Below, piece after piece: positions 4,940-6,449 of a stretch of DNA of 6,449 bases. The notes beneath the pieces are model-generated. The model saw only the letters and a program-made list of their open reading frames with translations. It searched no databases and was not told the origin of the DNA. The first letter of the stretch is position 1. Each line of letters begins with the position of its first letter. The translations under genes were made by a program, and so were the position numbers. Source of the stretch: Actinomycetes bacterium (lineage in GTDB: Bacteria; Actinomycetota; Thermoleophilia; Solirubrobacterales; Solirubrobacteraceae); the NCBI GenBank assembly GCA_023405705.1, contig JAEXXR010000278.1, positions 1-6,449 on the forward strand. The letters are read 5' to 3'.

Positions 4940-5808
4940 GCGCCACCGTCCAGGCATCCTCCCCGCAGCTCGTCCGGCGCCTGCCGCTGGTGCGCCGCTT
5001 CAGCGGCGGCCTGCTGTTCTGGTTCGGCGTCGCCGTGCTGGTGCTGCTGACGCTGACGGCGATCTTCGCGCCGCTGCTGGCGCCGCACGACCCCGACGCC
5101 GTCGACCTGTCGCAGTCGCTCGCCGGCACCTCCGCGACCCATCCGCTGGGGACCGACGAGGCCGGCCGCGACACGCTCTCGCGGATCGTCTACGGCACGC
5201 GCACCAGCCTGCTGGCGCCGCTGCTGGTGGTGATCGGCTCGACGACCTTCGGCGTGCTGCTCGGCGTCGTCGCCGCGTGGCGCGGCGGCTGGGTCGACCG
5301 CGTCCTGTCGCGGCTGATCGAGATCGCGTGGGCCTTCCCCGGCCTGATGCTGGCGATCCTCGCCGTCGCGATGTTCGGGCCCGGCCTGAAGGCCGTCGTC
5401 CCGGCGCTGATCATCGCCTACATCCCGTACATGGCGCGGCTGACGCGCGGCGTCGCGCTGCGCGAGCGGGAGCGGCCCTACGTCGCCGCGCTCGACCTCC
5501 AGGGCTTCAGCGCCTGGTGGATCTGCCTGCGCCACCTGCTGCCGAACCTCGCGCCGTTCCTGCTGGCGCAGTCGGCGCTGCTGTTCGGCTACGCGCTCGT
5601 CGACCTCGCCGGCCTGTCGTTCCTCGGCTTCGGCGTGCAGCCGCCGACGGCCGACTGGGGGACGATGATCTCCGAGAGCCAGTCGGCGCTGCTGCAGGGC
5701 GCGACCGTCGGCCCGCTGTCGGTCGGCGCGGTGATCGTCGTCACGGTCGTCGCCTTCAACCTCGTCGGCGACGGGATCGCCGCCCGCGTCGGGAAGGTCG
5801 ACCGATGA
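4936..5808 (+). CDS. ABC transporter permease, DppC/OppC type
   Basis: This 290-residue protein is the second channel subunit. An OppC N-terminal region (about 18-75) contains the first membrane helix (25-49) and ends in the motif HPLGTDEAGRD (69-79). The permease domain includes the EAA loop at 181-205 (PYVAALDLQG then WICLRHLLPNL) and the conserved LGFGVQPPTADWGTM (230-244). The frame could begin at 4903, inside the upstream gene, but ATG 4936 has GGAGGG five bases before it and gives the ATGA overlap expected for coupled translation. The EAA loop is slightly off consensus, with Leu-Asp-Leu-Gln before the invariant Gly. It must pair with the upstream DppB-type subunit. Confidence 0.93.
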   Translation: MSATVQASSPQLVRRLPLVRRFSGGLLFWFGVAVLVLLTLTAIFAPLLAPHDPDAVDLSQSLAGTSATHPLGTDEAGRDTLSRIVYGTRTSLLAPLLVVIGSTTFGVLLGVVAAWRGGWVDRVLSRLIEIAWAFPGLMLAILAVAMFGPGLKAVVPALIIAYIPYMARLTRGVALRERERPYVAALDLQGFSAWWICLRHLLPNLAPFLLAQSALLFGYALVDLAGLSFLGFGVQPPTADWGTMISESQSALLQGATVGPLSVGAVIVVTVVAFNLVGDGIAARVGKVDR

Positions 5809-6449
5809 GCGCCGTGCTGGAGATCCGCGGCCTCGACCTCGCGATCGGCGAGCACGAGGCGCGCCGCGCGATCCTCGCCGGCGTCGGCCTCACCTGCGAG
5901 CGCGGCGAGGTCGTCGGCCTCGTCGGCGAGTCGGGCTCGGGCAAGTCGATGACGCTGCGGACCGTGCTGGGGCTGACCCCGCGCGGCGCGCAGGTCGCCG
6001 GCTCCGTCGTCGTCGACGGCACCGACGTGCTCGCCGCCGCGCCCGAGCAGCTGCGCGAGATCCGCCGCCGGAAGGTCGCGATGATCTTCCAGGACCCGCG
6101 CGCCCACATCAATCCGTCGCGCCGCATCGGCGACTTCCTGACGGAGGGGATGCTGCGCAACGGGGTCGGCAAGGACGCGGCGCGCGAGCGTGCCGTCGAG
6201 CTGCTGCGAGCGGTCGGCCTCGACCGCGCCGAGCAGCATCTGCGCCAGTACCCGCACGAGCTCTCGGGCGGGATGCTGCAGCGCGTGATGATCGCCTCGG
6301 CGCTCGCCTGCGAGCCCGAGATCCTGCTCGCCGACGAGCCGACGACCGCGCTCGACGTGACGACGCAGGCGGAGATCATGGCGATCCTGCGGAGGCTGCG
6401 CGACGAGCGCGGGCTGACCGTCCTGCTGGTCACGCACGACCTCGAGCTG
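5805..6449 (+). CDS. ABC transporter ATP-binding protein, DppD/OppD type (3' end cut off)
   Basis: The first 215 residues of the ATPase that drives the importer are visible, and the frame is open at the right edge. Walker A is GESGSGKS (41-48), the Q-loop FQDPRAHINP (95-104), the ABC signature LSGGMLQR (153-160), Walker B ILLADE (173-178) and the switch histidine H211 in VTHDLEL. All catalytic residues are intact. Members of this group are usually about 320 residues with a C-terminal oligopeptide-transporter region, not seen here. The signature has Met where Gln is often found (LSGGMLQR), a normal variant in this subfamily. The ATG overlaps the permease stop as ATGA, with AAGG seven bases upstream. 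A partner DppF-type ATPase probably follows beyond the window, unless this one acts as a homodimer. Confidence 0.93.
   Translation, partial: MSAVLEIRGLDLAIGEHEARRAILAGVGLTCERGEVVGLVGESGSGKSMTLRTVLGLTPRGAQVAGSVVVDGTDVLAAAPEQLREIRRRKVAMIFQDPRAHINPSRRIGDFLTEGMLRNGVGKDAARERAVELLRAVGLDRAEQHLRQYPHELSGGMLQRVMIASALACEPEILLADEPTTALDVTTQAEIMAILRRLRDERGLTVLLVTHDLEL

Noticed and set aside
3914..4957. Minus-strand frame opposite the DppB-type permease
   Set aside because: The translation is a charged, low-complexity sequence typical of the antisense of a hydrophobic GC-rich gene.

Overview
The window is very GC-rich, most codons end in G or C, and genes are packed with overlapping starts and stops. Together with a lipoprotein binding protein carrying an LAAC lipobox, this suggests a high-GC actinobacterium. 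A deep-branching one (Solirubrobacter/Conexibacter-like) is only a guess; nothing in the window fixes the genus. No rRNA, tRNA, CRISPR, transposase or phage gene was seen.

Left part (1-1004, minus strand): two consecutive half-length TauE/SafE-type membrane permease genes (588-1004, then 190-588) share one base at a TGATG junction. Together they make up one normal full-length exporter. Downstream of them, at the left edge, are a 47-codon ORF and the first 20 codons of another ORF. These are tied together by a diverged repeat of about 63 bp and by two similar 8-base ATG...TGA overlaps. The repeat may come from duplication of a gene-gene junction.

Middle (1005-1642): an intergenic region between divergent genes holds TGGT-N-ACCA palindromes of the type bound by FadR/PdhR-like GntR regulators. 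It is followed by a small DUF861-type cupin gene (1089-1463, plus strand), two hairpins in tandem that probably end its transcript, and a good sigma-70-like promoter. That promoter has a palindrome in its spacer and another near the expected transcription start.

Right part (1643-6449, plus strand): one apparent operon encodes an FCD-type GntR regulator, then a peptide/nickel/opine-class ABC importer: lipoprotein SBP_bac_5 binding protein, DppB-type permease, DppC-type permease, and a DppD-type ATPase cut by the right edge. Gaps are 26 nt and 13 nt, followed by two ATGA overlaps. A second (DppF-type) ATPase would be expected beyond the window. The likely logic is that the regulator senses a small organic acid or related ligand and controls its own operon. 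The transported substrate cannot be told from sequence.

The gene families are ordinary. The parts worth a second look are the split TauE/SafE pair, the repeat/overlap structure at the left edge, the palindrome-rich promoters, and a striking excess of AGA arginine codons confined to the binding-protein gene (19 of 37 Arg). I did not find convincing evidence of a wholly new system.
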